Shown one piece after another: positions 11,713 through 21,615 of a DNA stretch of 64,000 bases; the first letter of the stretch is position 1; every line of letters starts with the position of its first letter. The DNA lies in the NCBI GenBank assembly GCA_030789695.1, contig CM061139.1, positions 201,101,641 through 201,165,640 of the forward strand. The letters are read 5' to 3'. The notes beneath the pieces were generated by a model. It was not told the origin of the DNA, ran no database searches, and saw only the letters and a list, made by a program, of their open reading frames with translations. The translations under genes and the position numbers were made by a program. This stretch comes from Scilla litardierei (Eukaryota; Streptophyta; Magnoliopsida; Asparagales; Asparagaceae).

Positions 11713-11727
11713 TTTGGTATCAGAGCC
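11713..11727 (+). other. Primer-binding site of element A
   Basis: TTTGGTATCAGAGCC directly follows the 5' LTR; it matches the usual initiator-Met tRNA primer site of plant LTR elements. Confidence 0.88.
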
Positions 11728-12903
11728 AAAAATCACAACTTTGCTCTTTTTAATTTCAGATTTTTTAAAAAAAACCCCTAACATAACCCTAGCTGCCCGC
11801 CTCCTCCTCCTCCTCAGTCCCCGCTGGCCCTCGACGTCGTCCCCAGAGTTCTCATCCACCCTCAACAGTACCCTCGTCGTCACTCAGTAAACACAGATCA
11901 ACCGCCGTCGCAAGAAGACAACACCTAACAACCCGAGGATCGCTTCAAGCAACCCCTACGATTGATGTTATCCCTTTCATTCCCTTCATCCACTGCCAAC
12001 GACACCATCTGCAGCCAAGATCATCGATCTCGACGACGAGCCGAGCTACCGGCTCGGTCGGTACTGTTCTTTGGCTCGGGCGTACGCGACCCTGAGCCAA
12101 TCGGGAGCCGGCTCGAGTCGACCCCCGAGCCAACTCAGCCGAGCCTCGTTGACTCCGTCAACGGTTCAGCCGAGCCGCGGCTCAACAGTGAGCCGTGATC
12201 TTTTTGAGGATTATCTGGCTAAAGTTTTGGGAATTTTCTGTGTAATCCTGCTATTTTAAAGATTTTAGATCCATTTAAAGTCCAAATTCAGTGTCGTTTG
12301 TGCCAGTGGATAGTTAATTCAACCAAGAACGTAAAGCTACATTCCATACAAGAAGACCCACTCTAAATTATGGTATACTATACTGATTATTACGATGAAT
12401 AGTACAAAGGCTATTCTCCTCAAATAATGTATAATCGGGCATCACATACTATCATGGCTTCGATGAATGTATGTATATAATGATTGAAAATCTCATCTAA
12501 AATATTTCTTCGCTCATTTTAATTTTCAGAAGAATAAAAATATACATATGCATATCATACGTTCAACTGAGAAGCGGTATCCTGGTATATGCAACTCATA
12601 CTTCATAGTCGTTAATGGTCAATATGTAAAATCTATCTTCTATCTCGCCATTCATCCAAGCATCGATATATTTCACAAGCATCCAACAATCTTCAAGCCC
12701 GAAAGTAAAGAAGTATCCAATAGAACTAATACGTGAGATGCACAAATTATACTTCAATTATACGACAAAAGAATAAATTCAAGTCAAAGCCTACTATAGA
12801 GATTGATCCAACCCCTGAGGTAGAGTGTGAGCTTGAACATGAACTGAAGCCAAATCCTGCCTAAGAAATTGAGACACAGTTTGAACCTGAACATGAACCC
12901 GAG

Positions 12904-13215
12904 TTGGAGCCTGATCCTGAATTGGAGCCTGAGCGTGAATTAGAGTCCGAGGTCGATATGGAGTCTGAGCTAGTATTGGAGTCACATCAAAAGCACAAGT
13001 CAGAGCTAGAGTCAGAGCCAGAACCAGAGATTGATTCGGTACCGTACTCCGAGCCAGAACCAGAGCTTGATCCAGTATCATATTCTGAACATAAGCTTTT
13101 TCTTGAGCCATCTATTGAACATGCGCTAAAGTTACAGATAGAAGCACCACAAAAACCGATCGAGCATGTCGAGTTTACTATTATTACAGATCTTCCCTAC
13201 TTAACCAACAAATAG
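12904..13215 (+). CDS. Glu/Pro-repeat ORF inside element A
   Basis: A 103-codon frame begins with degenerate repeats of about 8-10 residues rich in Glu and Pro (PELEPERELESEV, ESEPEPEIDS, SEPEPELDPVSYSEH) and ends ITDLPYLTNK. The repeat continues upstream to about 12795, where a taa at 12862 interrupts it. I do not recognise a domain. It occupies the position where gag would lie and may be an old acidic gag remnant or a captured host segment. Function unknown; it may not be translated. Confidence 0.35.
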   Translation: MEPDPELEPERELESEVDMESELVLESHQKHKSELESEPEPEIDSVPYSEPEPELDPVSYSEHKLFLEPSIEHALKLQIEAPQKPIEHVEFTIITDLPYLTNK

Positions 13216-13395
13216 GTCCTACATGATTTTCTATATTTTTTGAATTTGACATCCATCGACGAGTCTGTATCATGTTACACTTCAGAGTTCGTGTATGCCT
13301 TTTTTCTACTACAAGGGAATGTTGATGTTGGCCCATAATTATGCTACTTTTGTCATCATTCATCATGTGATAAAGTTATCAAGCTAAAAAGAACG

Positions 13396-13730
13396 ATGGG
13401 GAGGGACCAATTAAGACCAAATTCTCTTCTATTTTATTTAATTTATTTTTAATTTTAATGTTAGTCCTTAGTTAATTATGAGTCTTTTAAGAGTTTTGTC
13501 TTTTAAGAATTTTTAGTCCCAAATCGAACTAGGTTAGAGAAGGTTGTTATATAAAGTCCCTCTCTATTTTCAATAAATCAATGAATAGTTTAATGAGAAA
13601 TTATCATCAAAACCGGAGAAAGGTCACCCCTCATTGGTGAGAAGCCAAGAAACCTTAATTTACCAATTCTTTCCCAATTCTCTCCCAAAATCCTCCACCA
13701 AATCCTTAAAATCTATTTCTTCATACATCG
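13396..13730 (+). repeat. 3' LTR of element A
   Basis: It runs from atggggagggacca to catacatcg, homologous to 11332-11711 but shorter and diverged, and is preceded by a purine-rich aaaaagaacg. Confidence 0.8.
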
Positions 13731-13991
13731 GCTTTTGTTTAAATGAGCGGAAAAAGGTCATTAGGGTTTTCATGTTAAATATTGTGAGAGTTTAGTAGTC
13801 AATTAATTTAGTTTAAATTATTGGGAGAGAATTGACATTCATCTCAATTGGAGGTTGTATCTTGTAAGATCTATTTAAATTATTGGGAGAGAACTGACAT
13901 TCCTCTCGAATTGAAGGCTGTATCTTGTAAGATCTATCCTATTATAAATAAAAATACCTCATTTGTCCTAATTTTGCACTAGTTCCCATCA
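13731..13991 (+). repeat. 5' LTR of element B, right fragment
   Basis: It matches the 3' LTR at about 16075-16269 (cttttgtttaaat, ttgtgagagtttagtagtcaa, gatctatcctattataaata). It contains an extra internal duplication of the attattgggagagaa segment. Confidence 0.85.
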
Positions 13992-13993
13992 AA

Positions 13994-14006
13994 TTGGTGT
14001 CAAAGC
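13994..14006 (+). other. Primer-binding site of element B
   Basis: TTGGTGTCAAAGC follows the 5' LTR by two bases; it has two changes from TTGGTATCAGAGC. Confidence 0.75.
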
Positions 14007-14024
14007 ACTTGAATATATGATCAA

Positions 14025-15859
14025 CTATGGCGAAAAAAGTACATGTGTTGAAAGAAAAATTAGAGAACAATGTGGAAATTCTCAAACTACGATGGAGAAA
14101 CATTTCACAACCGTTCAACAATAGTTTTCATCTCTGAAGACCATAATGAATCAGTTGATTGAGGTGAACAGCCGCCCACTATCGATGATTGTTCTGGCAG
14201 ATACGACACAGAGCAGAGTAGATGACGAAGGTGACAACACGACGACGGAACACGAGCGAATCTCAAAAGAAAAACCCTCGCATACGAGGAAGAAACTGCA
14301 AAAGACGGAGAGGGGCCATACATGATGACGGGAAGAGACACCGCCGTCGAATCCTCACGGATCTGCGACGGATCGAGGCTGATGGACCGCCTCAACCCTG
14401 GGGAAGGCATGATATGGCTAGATCCGGTAGTGGCTACAGGCCAGACACATGTGCTGACTTTGTCGTGCCATGGAATGGCTAGATCTGGTCAAATAGGGAC
14501 TGATTTACGCTTGGGGAGGTGCGGATGAGGGCGACTTGGTAGATCATGTCTCGGAGCAATACCGACACGCACGTTTTCCGCATAGGGCTTACATGGAGAG
14601 TGGCATTGAACCCAGCGACGTGCGCTTTCGACGCGCCTGGGCAACAAATCACCCACTATCCATATGGGCGACGGAGCAAAGAGGAACGTCGGAGGGGCGA
14701 CTGCAAGCCCAACGATGTGTGCTTCCTACATGCCTGAGCAGCAAACCACCTCTCGATCTTTGAGGGTGACTGGGCAATGGGAGCCCCTGGGGCGATAGTG
14801 AGCGCTTCCTGCGTGTCTGGGTCACAAACCACCCCTTTGATCCTTGGGGGTGACAGAGTAAGAGGAGGCCGACGGGAACTCGATCGGCCCTGGGGAGGCA
14901 ATGGTAAAGCCGGTAAATGCTGGCTATGCTTTGACGTGGGCGATAGGTCCTGGGCGAACGACAGTGCGACGGGGAGAGCTCAGCTGTGATTTCAGGGTCC
15001 CATAGCTCACAGTTTGAACACGTACAACAATTCCATTATAGGCAGCCCAGATTCAAAGCCGATCAGGGACAATTTGGAACCGACTCGCAAATTCGAAAGC
15101 TGAAAATGCCGATTTTTTAGGAGGACACATAGATGGGTGTACCCCGTCGAACAATACTTCTAGTGAATATACTTACAGAGGAAGAGGAGCTGATGGCGGA
15201 GGCCGTATGTTTGGAAGGAAAAACGCTAAGATTGGTTCTAATGGAGGGAGCGACAAGAACCCATGCGTTCATGGAAAGAGTTTAAGGATTAACTACTAGA
15301 ACGGTTTCGTGATACTCAAGGAGGTGTTCTGCATGAGCAGTTGTTCGCACTCAAACAAAAGGAAACTGTCATGGAATATGGAGAGATGTTCGAGTTCATG
15401 TGAAGTCGAGTGAGAGGAATGCCAGAGGCATTGTTGGAAGGAAAATTCATGAAAGGATTCAAGGAAGACATTCGAGTTGAACTACGTCTCTTGCGGCCGA
15501 GGGGGCTAGGTCAAATGATGGAGACGACACAGATGATCGAAAACATGAACATAACGGAACACCATGCCAAGGACACATCAAGCAGGTTCACTTTCAGCAT
15601 CAATACTACGATGGAGGGACAGAAGAAACAGCCAGGGGATGTTCTAAAAACCCAGGATAGGAAGAGTAAGATATGGCCTGAAAGTAAGTTCAAACGCCTC
15701 ACGGAGATAGATACACAGAATAATCATGTGAAGGTGTTGTGTTTTCGTTGGGACAAAAAGTTTGCTCCGAGACACCGCTGTCGAGACTGCGCCCTCCAGG
15801 TTTTAACTGTCATTGATGATGAAGACACGTGCATAACAGTTGATGTGGAAGAATTATGA
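14025..15859 (+). pseudogene. Decayed gag of element B
   Basis: It starts ATGGCGAAAAAAGTA near the primer site. The core region around 15260-15550 encodes LLERFRDTQGG, HEQLFALKQKETVMEYGE and MPEALLEGKFMKGFKEDIR, matching Ty3/gypsy gag. It is broken by stops (tga at 15401-15403 among them). A C-terminal knuckle-like segment near 15740-15790 reads VLCFRWDKKFAPRHRC, with Trp at one expected Cys. Its reading ends at 15859. No pol follows. Non-functional. Confidence 0.72.
14610..14860 (+). repeat. Three degenerate tandem units inside element B
   Basis: Three units of about 80-100 bp each contain a gcctgggcaacaaa-like word followed by accacc, gatc and gggygac: cctgggcaacaaatcaccca (14637), cctgagcagcaaaccacct (14732) and tctgggtcacaaaccaccc (14816). 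They extend the GC-rich middle of element B. Confidence 0.65.
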
Positions 15860-15974
15860 GAGGACAAACATCCTCATTTGGAATAGGACGCAACACAGTA
15901 GCCAATCGGCACACTCCAACAGTAGTTTCTGGAATTCCGCCTTGAGGACAAGATGTCTCGTTAAGAAAGGGTAA

Positions 15975-16269
15975 TGTTAGGCCGCTAATTACCTAATGGG
16001 TGACGGCGCAAAACACATGTGAAACCTAGGGAGATGTAGTTTTGTAATTTCGGTCAATTATCTAATTTGTGATAGCTTTTGTTTAAATAAGAGGAGAGAG
16101 GTCATCAGGATTTTCATGTTGAATATTGTGAGAGTTTAGTAGTCAATTAGTTTAGGTTATTGAGAGAGAATAGACCTTCCTCTCAAATTGGAGGCCGTAC
16201 CTTGTTAGATCTATCCTATTATAAATAAAAATCCATCTTTTTGCCCTAATTTTGCCCTAGTTGCAATCA
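15975..16269 (+). repeat. 3' LTR of element B
   Basis: The 295-bp uninterrupted LTR shows the undisturbed site (agcttttgtttaaat) into which element A inserted in the other LTR. Confidence 0.85.
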
Positions 16270-16770
16270 AATTTTGGTAAAATTCTCCCACATGCAATTT
16301 ATTGTGCTGACTTCAAATACAAGAGGCAATCCCACTTTTATAGCATAGGTCATTGTCTTGCCGATTAACAGGTTGAACTTTTATACAATAGATGATGTGA
16401 AACTGTGTTCCATGTTTTTTCACATCTTATTTTTTTCTTCAAACCACTTAATATAAAGTACTTCTTCATGCTCATTGAACATGTTTTATACATGTTTTTC
16501 TAGTTGAATTTTCTTAAATGATCTTATCTCTAGCAATGTATCTATATACTTTCTAAAAAAATCCCGTTCTTTTGTGAGCCAGGGCACAATGCAATCCATC
16601 GGCTCATTGCGAGGTTACTATTACTACTACATATGTCTATACATCAATCTATCTGCCTTAAACAATGGTCCTTTATAAACAGCATTCAAACTCACAATTT
16701 CTGTATCTTTCTAAGATGTTACATCCCAAAATACTATATGGAAATAATTTAAGAGCAAACACAATCATCC
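16270..16770. other. AT-rich, no gene
   Basis: I see nothing beyond AT-rich non-coding sequence; it lies in the proposed MPC leader intron. Confidence 0.4.
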
Positions 16771-16774
16771 AAGC

Positions 16775-17051
16775 CATGTTTGGGAACTTTGATTATAGAC
16801 CTGGAGGTATCCTTCAAGTGAAGGTAAGGGGTTGCAACCTCTCTTTTGCAACCCTTTACCTCCAAATATGGAGGTCGATAAAACCTCTGCTCGGTTCGGA
16901 TTTTCATTAACTCCGCCTTTATGTCAAAATTTTGGAGGTGTTGAACCTTCAAAATGGTTTCCAACCGCTGCTACATCTAAAAATCTAACATGAGGCGAGA
17001 TACGTCTAAAATTTAGAGGTACGGTGACTAACCAATGTTCCCAAATGGAGC
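16775..17051. mobile_element. Probable MITE
   Basis: The ends gccatgtttgggaac and gttcccaaatggagcc are inverted repeats of about 15 bp with mismatches. The interior is non-coding and contains a hairpin made of ggttgcaacctc and gcaacc, and the word cctccaaatatggagg. I could not define a clean target duplication, so the superfamily is open (hAT or PIF/Harbinger are possible). Confidence 0.45.
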
Positions 17052-17890
17052 CTCAATGTTCAAGTTGCATAAGTTAACAAATTCCGCTGATCATGAACTT
17101 GTGAGCTCCCATCATTCGACCTACATCTTTATCATTGAGCCAGTCCGCAATGGCTAAATATTTACTCTAAACCAGCTCTATTCCCATACAAGTGAAATAA
17201 TATGGCATAATGCATATTAGCCCTATGAAATCTAACATAGCAGAAGGAAAGAAATAAACCCTCTAAATTTAGAACTGGACATAGATTAGGTTTTCCTTCT
17301 AGTAGGAGAAGGATATTGAATGCACTGTTTTCTCAAATAAACGCTCTAAGATTAAAGTACTTCATTCTGTTTTCAATACACATTGTATACCCCAAGTCCA
17401 CTCCAAAATGGGTTGATCGTGAAATAAATTATTCATATCGTTCTCTCTTCTTTCTATATTTACGAAGAGAGAAACTCACACCCAAACAATTGCTGCACGA
17501 TATAAGCATGATTTTTAACAAAAGCTCTCCTATTTGTTTCAGATCACTCAACGAGCCCTAGTTGCCATGAAAACATCACCACTGGGCAACTATCGTCTAG
17601 CTGCTATCACTTTTAACCAAAAGGATATCTAAAATAGTTTGCACTTGTCGAAATTCATAAAAGATGCACCTTTCCTGTGCATTTTTTGGGTAAATTCATC
17701 AAGGATCATCAAACACAACAAACAGATCCAAAAACAAATTATTAGCAGTAGCGTGCGTAAATTAAATAAGATACAGTTGAATCACACGAATATCCAAATA
17801 AGGGAATCAAATAGGAATCGATTCGATTTTAAATCCTATGAATTCTCTGGTTAGAAACGGAAAAAGAGATGCAGAAAAATTCATCCATAC
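17052..17890. other. AT-rich, no gene recognised
   Basis: Non-coding sequence between the MITE and the proposed leader exon; the short open frames carry no domain or splice context I can support. Confidence 0.4.
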
Positions 17891-17945
17891 CTCAGCGAGA
17901 ACGCAGAAACGATGGCATTTGCTCCCCAATAGCAAAATGTATTTT
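17891..17945 (-). other. MPC2: Possible non-coding leader exon of MPC
   Basis: On the minus strand a stretch ending TTCTGCGTTCTCGCTGAG is followed by a strong donor, GTATGG. It sits directly downstream of a promoter-like GC-richer segment. Joining it to the acceptor at 10054 would give the MPC 5' UTR with a 7.8-kb intron containing elements A and B. This join is inference only. Confidence 0.45.
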
Positions 17946-18060
17946 GTATTATGGGCCGGATTTGGACCCATTTGCTGTCGGGCCTTTACTTATCGCACCT
18001 TAGGCCCAAACAGCTTGAATATTTCAACCCCAACAATTTCAAAAGACAATGTTTCTGTAC
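17946..18060 (-). promoter_or_regulatory. Promoter-like segment with GGCCCA/TGGGCC motifs
   Basis: The segment contains atgggccgg, tggaccca, tcgggcct and taggcccaaac. TGGGCC-type site II elements are known to be common in promoters of plant nuclear genes for mitochondrial proteins, which fits MPC. A Helitron 3' end (18082) sits immediately upstream. Confidence 0.45.
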
Positions 18061-18081
18061 ACGTGATAGAATCTATATATA

Positions 18082-18300
18082 CTAGTCATAACCTGTGCCC
18101 GGAGGGCACGGAGACAATCGTCGCCCGGACGCAAATGCGGAGAGAAGCGGTCGCCAAAGTGAAAAATGTGTGTGTGTGTGTGAGGAGGGTCGGGGGCAAA
18201 AAGAGGAAAAACAGGGACTAAAACGCAAAAAAAATCACCAAAAACACATCTCAAACCCAAGTCCAGAACCACACCCAACCCCCATGTGGCGTCCCTAATT
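18082..18300 (-). mobile_element. Short Helitron, 3' end clear
   Basis: Reading the minus strand, hairpin GTGCCC-TCC-GGGCAC (18109-18095) is followed by an 8-10-base spacer and CTAG (18085-18082), then T and a TA run. This is the standard Helitron 3' terminus. The body contains a (gt)n tract and agcgg words found in the other units of the window. The 5' end is uncertain, near 18300. Confidence 0.75.
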
Positions 18301-19065
18301 TTGCCTTTTTAGAGATGGATAAAATATGGAATACTAATCTTGTTGTTGGTTCTCTTGCATCCGCAGCATTCAAATTCTTCTTACAGCTATTAGCTTTAAA
18401 TTTTAAATATGAGATTACTGCCCAGGAACTGCCTATCACTGTAGAATATGTTTCCCATTCCCAATTTGTTATACAGTACCAATAATGGAGCGAGTTTACC
18501 TATAATGGAGTGAGTTTGCACAAAAAAAGCTAAATGGAAGATAAATGAACTGATGATACATACTGACATAAGTATCTCTGACCAGCAAGAACAGCAAGTA
18601 TATATTAGGTACATGATGGTTTGAAAAACTTCATAAAATATGATGTATGCATAAATGCAAAACCTACAAACATTCCCTTTCCTCACAAAAAATTCAGAAC
18701 CCATGATGTATTAATAAATGCAAAAACTCATGACATGCCCTTTCCTCACAAGATGAACCTTCATAATATTTCATTGCCATAAGCTTAAATTTGGAATCTG
18801 CAATTTTTTTTCATATGGAATTTGCACAAACCCACGGAGAGAGTGTCTCAAATAGAATCTGCAATTTTTTTTTCCATCAACCTAAATTTTTTTCAACATC
18901 ACATATAATTTAACCTAAGAATTTTGTTTACCATCGCATATCAATTAACAATTAATCAACAGCACATATAATTCAAAGAAAATGGTTTCCCCTATATCTG
19001 AACCCGAGTAAGGAAGAACAAATCTGAACACCTAAACCCTAGGAATGAAGGGAAAGAGATAATAC
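18301..19065. other. AT-rich, no gene recognised
   Basis: Non-coding sequence, with a small local duplication of ccctttcctcacaa at 18675 and 18740 and poly-T patches near 18800-18890. Confidence 0.4.
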
Positions 19066-19390
19066 CTCGAGTGAGCTGAGGTGCGAAGGGATTTGTTTTG
19101 TTCTTCGGGTTTTTTTGGATCTTATGCGGGAGATCTAGGGCATCGCGAGGGAGATGACCAGCTGGGGATTTGCGATCTCGTTGGGAAGGTAGGTAATGCT
19201 TGATGAGATCACGTTGCGAGCTAAAGAAGAGGGGAAAATGGGGATTTTCGATAGTGGCAGCAGAGAGGGCTGAGAAACGAGGGTAATTGTTTTTCGTGCC
19301 GTTCGTCGGCCTTTTTTCAAGGCTGTGAGAGGGCTGAGGGACGAGGGGCAAGGTCGTAACTTCCTCGAACATTTTTGCCCAAGGGCGCAC
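19066..19390 (-). other. Possible first exon or leader of a transcript
   Basis: A CT-rich minus-strand stretch with an open frame of about 100 codons from an ATG near 19372 ends CAGCTCACTCGAG followed by the donor GTATTATC. Upstream (19391-19440) lies a GC-rich segment with gggccgttcgatc and an inverted gatcggacggc. This looks like a plant promoter plus leader. No homology is recognised; it could be an alternative leader of MPC or a separate lost gene. Confidence 0.3.
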
Positions 19391-19467
19391 GGGCCGTTCG
19401 ATCAGATCGGACGGCTAACAGAGCCATTCGCACGCATCAGAATGCGAAACCGAGAGATAACTGTCAT

Positions 19468-20785
19468 TCTACGTTACAATTGAGGGAGGTTTTTGAATCT
19501 TTGTCCCATGTGACAATGTCACATCGTCACATGGGACAACCTTCTTAAACTCAAAACCCAAAAATCTATATTACAATTGAGGGAGGTTTTTAAATCTTTG
19601 TCCCATGTGGCAATGTCACATCGCCACATGGGACCCCCAAGCAAAAAATTCAAAAACCCCAAGACACTGCACACACTCAACCGACCATTCTCATTTCACC
19701 CGTTTTTGCACTCATCGAAACACCCGGCCAAAAAAATGAAACCAAAAAAAGCACAGGAAATGTGCAATCAAAGAGGCGGGATAAGCTTTTTGGGCGTCCG
19801 TTTCAATTAACCCCTCAAGCAGAGATCCGAAGGCGTCCGCGCCGAATTTATTGTTCCTCGCCGAAGGCGGCCGTGACTCTAAATTTTTTTACGCGAATTT
19901 ATTGTTCTTTTAAATTTTGGCTGTAAAGGTATTTTTTGTGGACAAAGATTTTGCAGGAAAAAATTTTGAATGCACCGTGTCCGTGGGCACGGGTTATGAC
20001 CCCTCAAAAAAATTGAAACCCAAAAAAAACACAGGGAATGTGCAATCAAAGAGGCGGGCTGAGCTTTTTGGGCGTCCGTTTCAATTAACCCCTCAAGCAG
20101 ATATCCGAAGGCGTCCGCGCCGAATTTATTGTTCCTCGCCGAATGCGGCCGTGCCTCTAAATTTTTTAACGCTAATTTGTTGTTCTTTTGAATTTTGGCT
20201 GAAGAAATATTTTTTTGGAACAGAATTTTGAAAGCACCGTGCTCGCGGACACAAAAGAGGGAGGTTTTTGAATCTTTGCCCCATGTGGCAATGTCACATC
20301 GCCACATGGGACAACCTTCTTAAACCCAAAACCTAAAAAACACAAAACTCCAACCAACCACCAAAAACACACCCAAAACCAAACACCCAAAATCACATCC
20401 TAAGCAAAAAAACCAAAAACCCCAAGACACTACACATACGCAAACCCACTATTCTCATTTTCACCCGTTTTTGCACTCATCGAAACACCCGTCTAAAAAA
20501 TTGAAACCCAAAAAAAACACAGGGAATGTGCAATCAAAGAGGCGGCCTGAGCTTTTTGGGCGTCCGTTTCAATTAACCCCTCATGCACAGATCCGAAGGC
20601 GCCCACGCCGAATGCGCCTGCGCCGAATTTATTGTTCCTCACCGAAGGCGGCCGTGCCTCTAAATTTTTTTACACTAATTTGTTTTTCTTTTAAATTTTG
20701 GCTGTAGAAATATTTTTTTGGGGACAAAGATTTTGCAGGAAAAAATTTTGAATGCACCGTGCCCGCGGGCACGGGTTATGATTAG
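19468..20785 (+). mobile_element. Helitron cluster with three repeated 3' ends
   Basis: 5' ends: TCTACGTTACAATTGAGGG at 19468 and TCTATATTACAATTGAGGG at 19565, both followed by gtcccatgtgrcaatgtcac. A third start-like copy lies near 20255. A 3' block (gtgcaatcaaagaggcgg, ccgaatttattgttcctc, acaaagattttgcagg, hairpin) occurs three times, ending near 19998, 20250 and 20785. Only the last has an intact hairpin, cgtgcccgcgggcacg, followed by a TTAG terminus. The block is homologous to the outer ends of the giant arms at 32.2 and 63.8 kb, so all belong to one Helitron family. No Rep/helicase is present. Confidence 0.75.
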
Positions 20786-21232
20786 TCTCTTATATAAAAC
20801 ACAAGGTTGTCCTACTAGGACAAAGAGGTTGATAGAGTGGTGGCCTAGATTTGGCCACCTCATCATGGTGTGTCCCACTTGGGGGTGGGTGTGGAGATGG
20901 GTTTGGATTGGGATGCAAGTAAAAAAAATAAAAAATTCCACCCACACCCACCTTTCCATTAAATTGCGCAAAAAAATCCCCTCCTTCCCATTTTGTATTT
21001 AGGTCCTCTTGGCATCCGTATTTACGGGTTTGGTCCTTTTTACCCCCCCCCCCCCCCCCCGACGCTGCCGACACGCACACCCACAATTTTCGCTCCTTCC
21101 CAGTTTCGCGCGCATAAACCGCTACATTGTTCATGGTGAATTATTTTTGCTCCGTGCACAATGTGCACGGACAAAGAGGTTGATAGATCGGTGGCCTAGG
21201 TTTGGCCACCTCATCATGGTGGGTCCCACTTA
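20786..21232 (+). mobile_element. Short Helitron unit, abutting the previous one
   Basis: It starts TCTCTTATATAAAACACAAGG with no base between it and the preceding TTAG. It runs to a hairpin CCGTGCACAATGTGCACGG at about 21155-21173. Instead of CTAG, the sequence continues into acaaagaggttgatag, a copy of its own 5' region. A C20-like run at 21041-21060 lies inside. Confidence 0.7.
21041..21060. repeat. Poly-C tract
   Basis: An uninterrupted C run of about 19 bases; the second copy of the unit has only cccccg here. Confidence 0.85.
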
Positions 21233-21615
21233 TCTCTTATATAAAACACAAGGTTGTCCTACTAGGACAAAGAGGTTGATAGAGTGGTGGCCTAGATTTG
21301 GCCACCTCATCATGGTGTGTCCCACTTGGGGGTGGGTGTGGAGATGGGTTTGGATTGGGATGCAAGTAAAAAAATAAAAAATTCCACCCACACCCACCTT
21401 TCCATTAAATTGCGCAAAAAAATCCCATCCTTCCCCTTTTGTATTTAGGTCCTCTTGGCATCCGTATTTACGTGTTGGTTCCCTTTTAACCCCCGACGCT
21501 GCCGACACGCACACCCACACTTTTCGCTCATTCCCAGTTTCGCGCGCATAAACCGCTACAATGTTCATGGGGAATTATTTTTGCTCCGTGCATAATGTGC
21601 ACGGATATATTCTAG
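21233..21615 (+). mobile_element. Complete short Helitron (383 bp)
   Basis: The structure is canonical: A before the 5' TC (TCTCTTATATAAAACAC), then a body, hairpin CCGTGCATAATGTGCACGG, spacer atatatt, and CTAG (21612-21615). It has no coding capacity. It is inserted in a larger unit whose flanking copies read cccactt on both sides. Confidence 0.82.

Larger units (their letters stand above)
11332..13730 (+). mobile_element. Non-autonomous LTR element A nested in element B
   Basis: The 5' LTR (about 11332-11711) and 3' LTR (about 13396-13730) share gaccaatt, agtcttttaa, tcaatgaatagttcaatgag and tgagaagccaagaaa. The primer site TTTGGTATCAGAGCC (11713-11727) is a near-perfect initiator-Met tRNA match. 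The word ggcttttg is repeated on both sides, marking the target duplication inside B's LTR. The 1.7-kb interior has no pol and no recognisable gag. Confidence 0.83.
11226..16269 (+). mobile_element. Gag-only LTR retrotransposon B, split by element A
   Basis: The 5' LTR begins TGTTAGGCGGCTAATTAC at 11226 and is interrupted at 11331; it resumes at 13731 and ends at 13991. The 3' LTR is 15975-16269 (TGTTAGGCCGCTAATTAC to gcaatca). A primer site TTGGTGTCAAAGC (13994-14006), a decayed gag, and a purine tract AAGAAAGGGTAA (15963-15974) lie in order. The flanks gattt (11221-11225) and aattt (16270-16274) are a near-matching target duplication. No pol domain is present. Excluding element A the element is about 2.6 kb. 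Confidence 0.82.
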
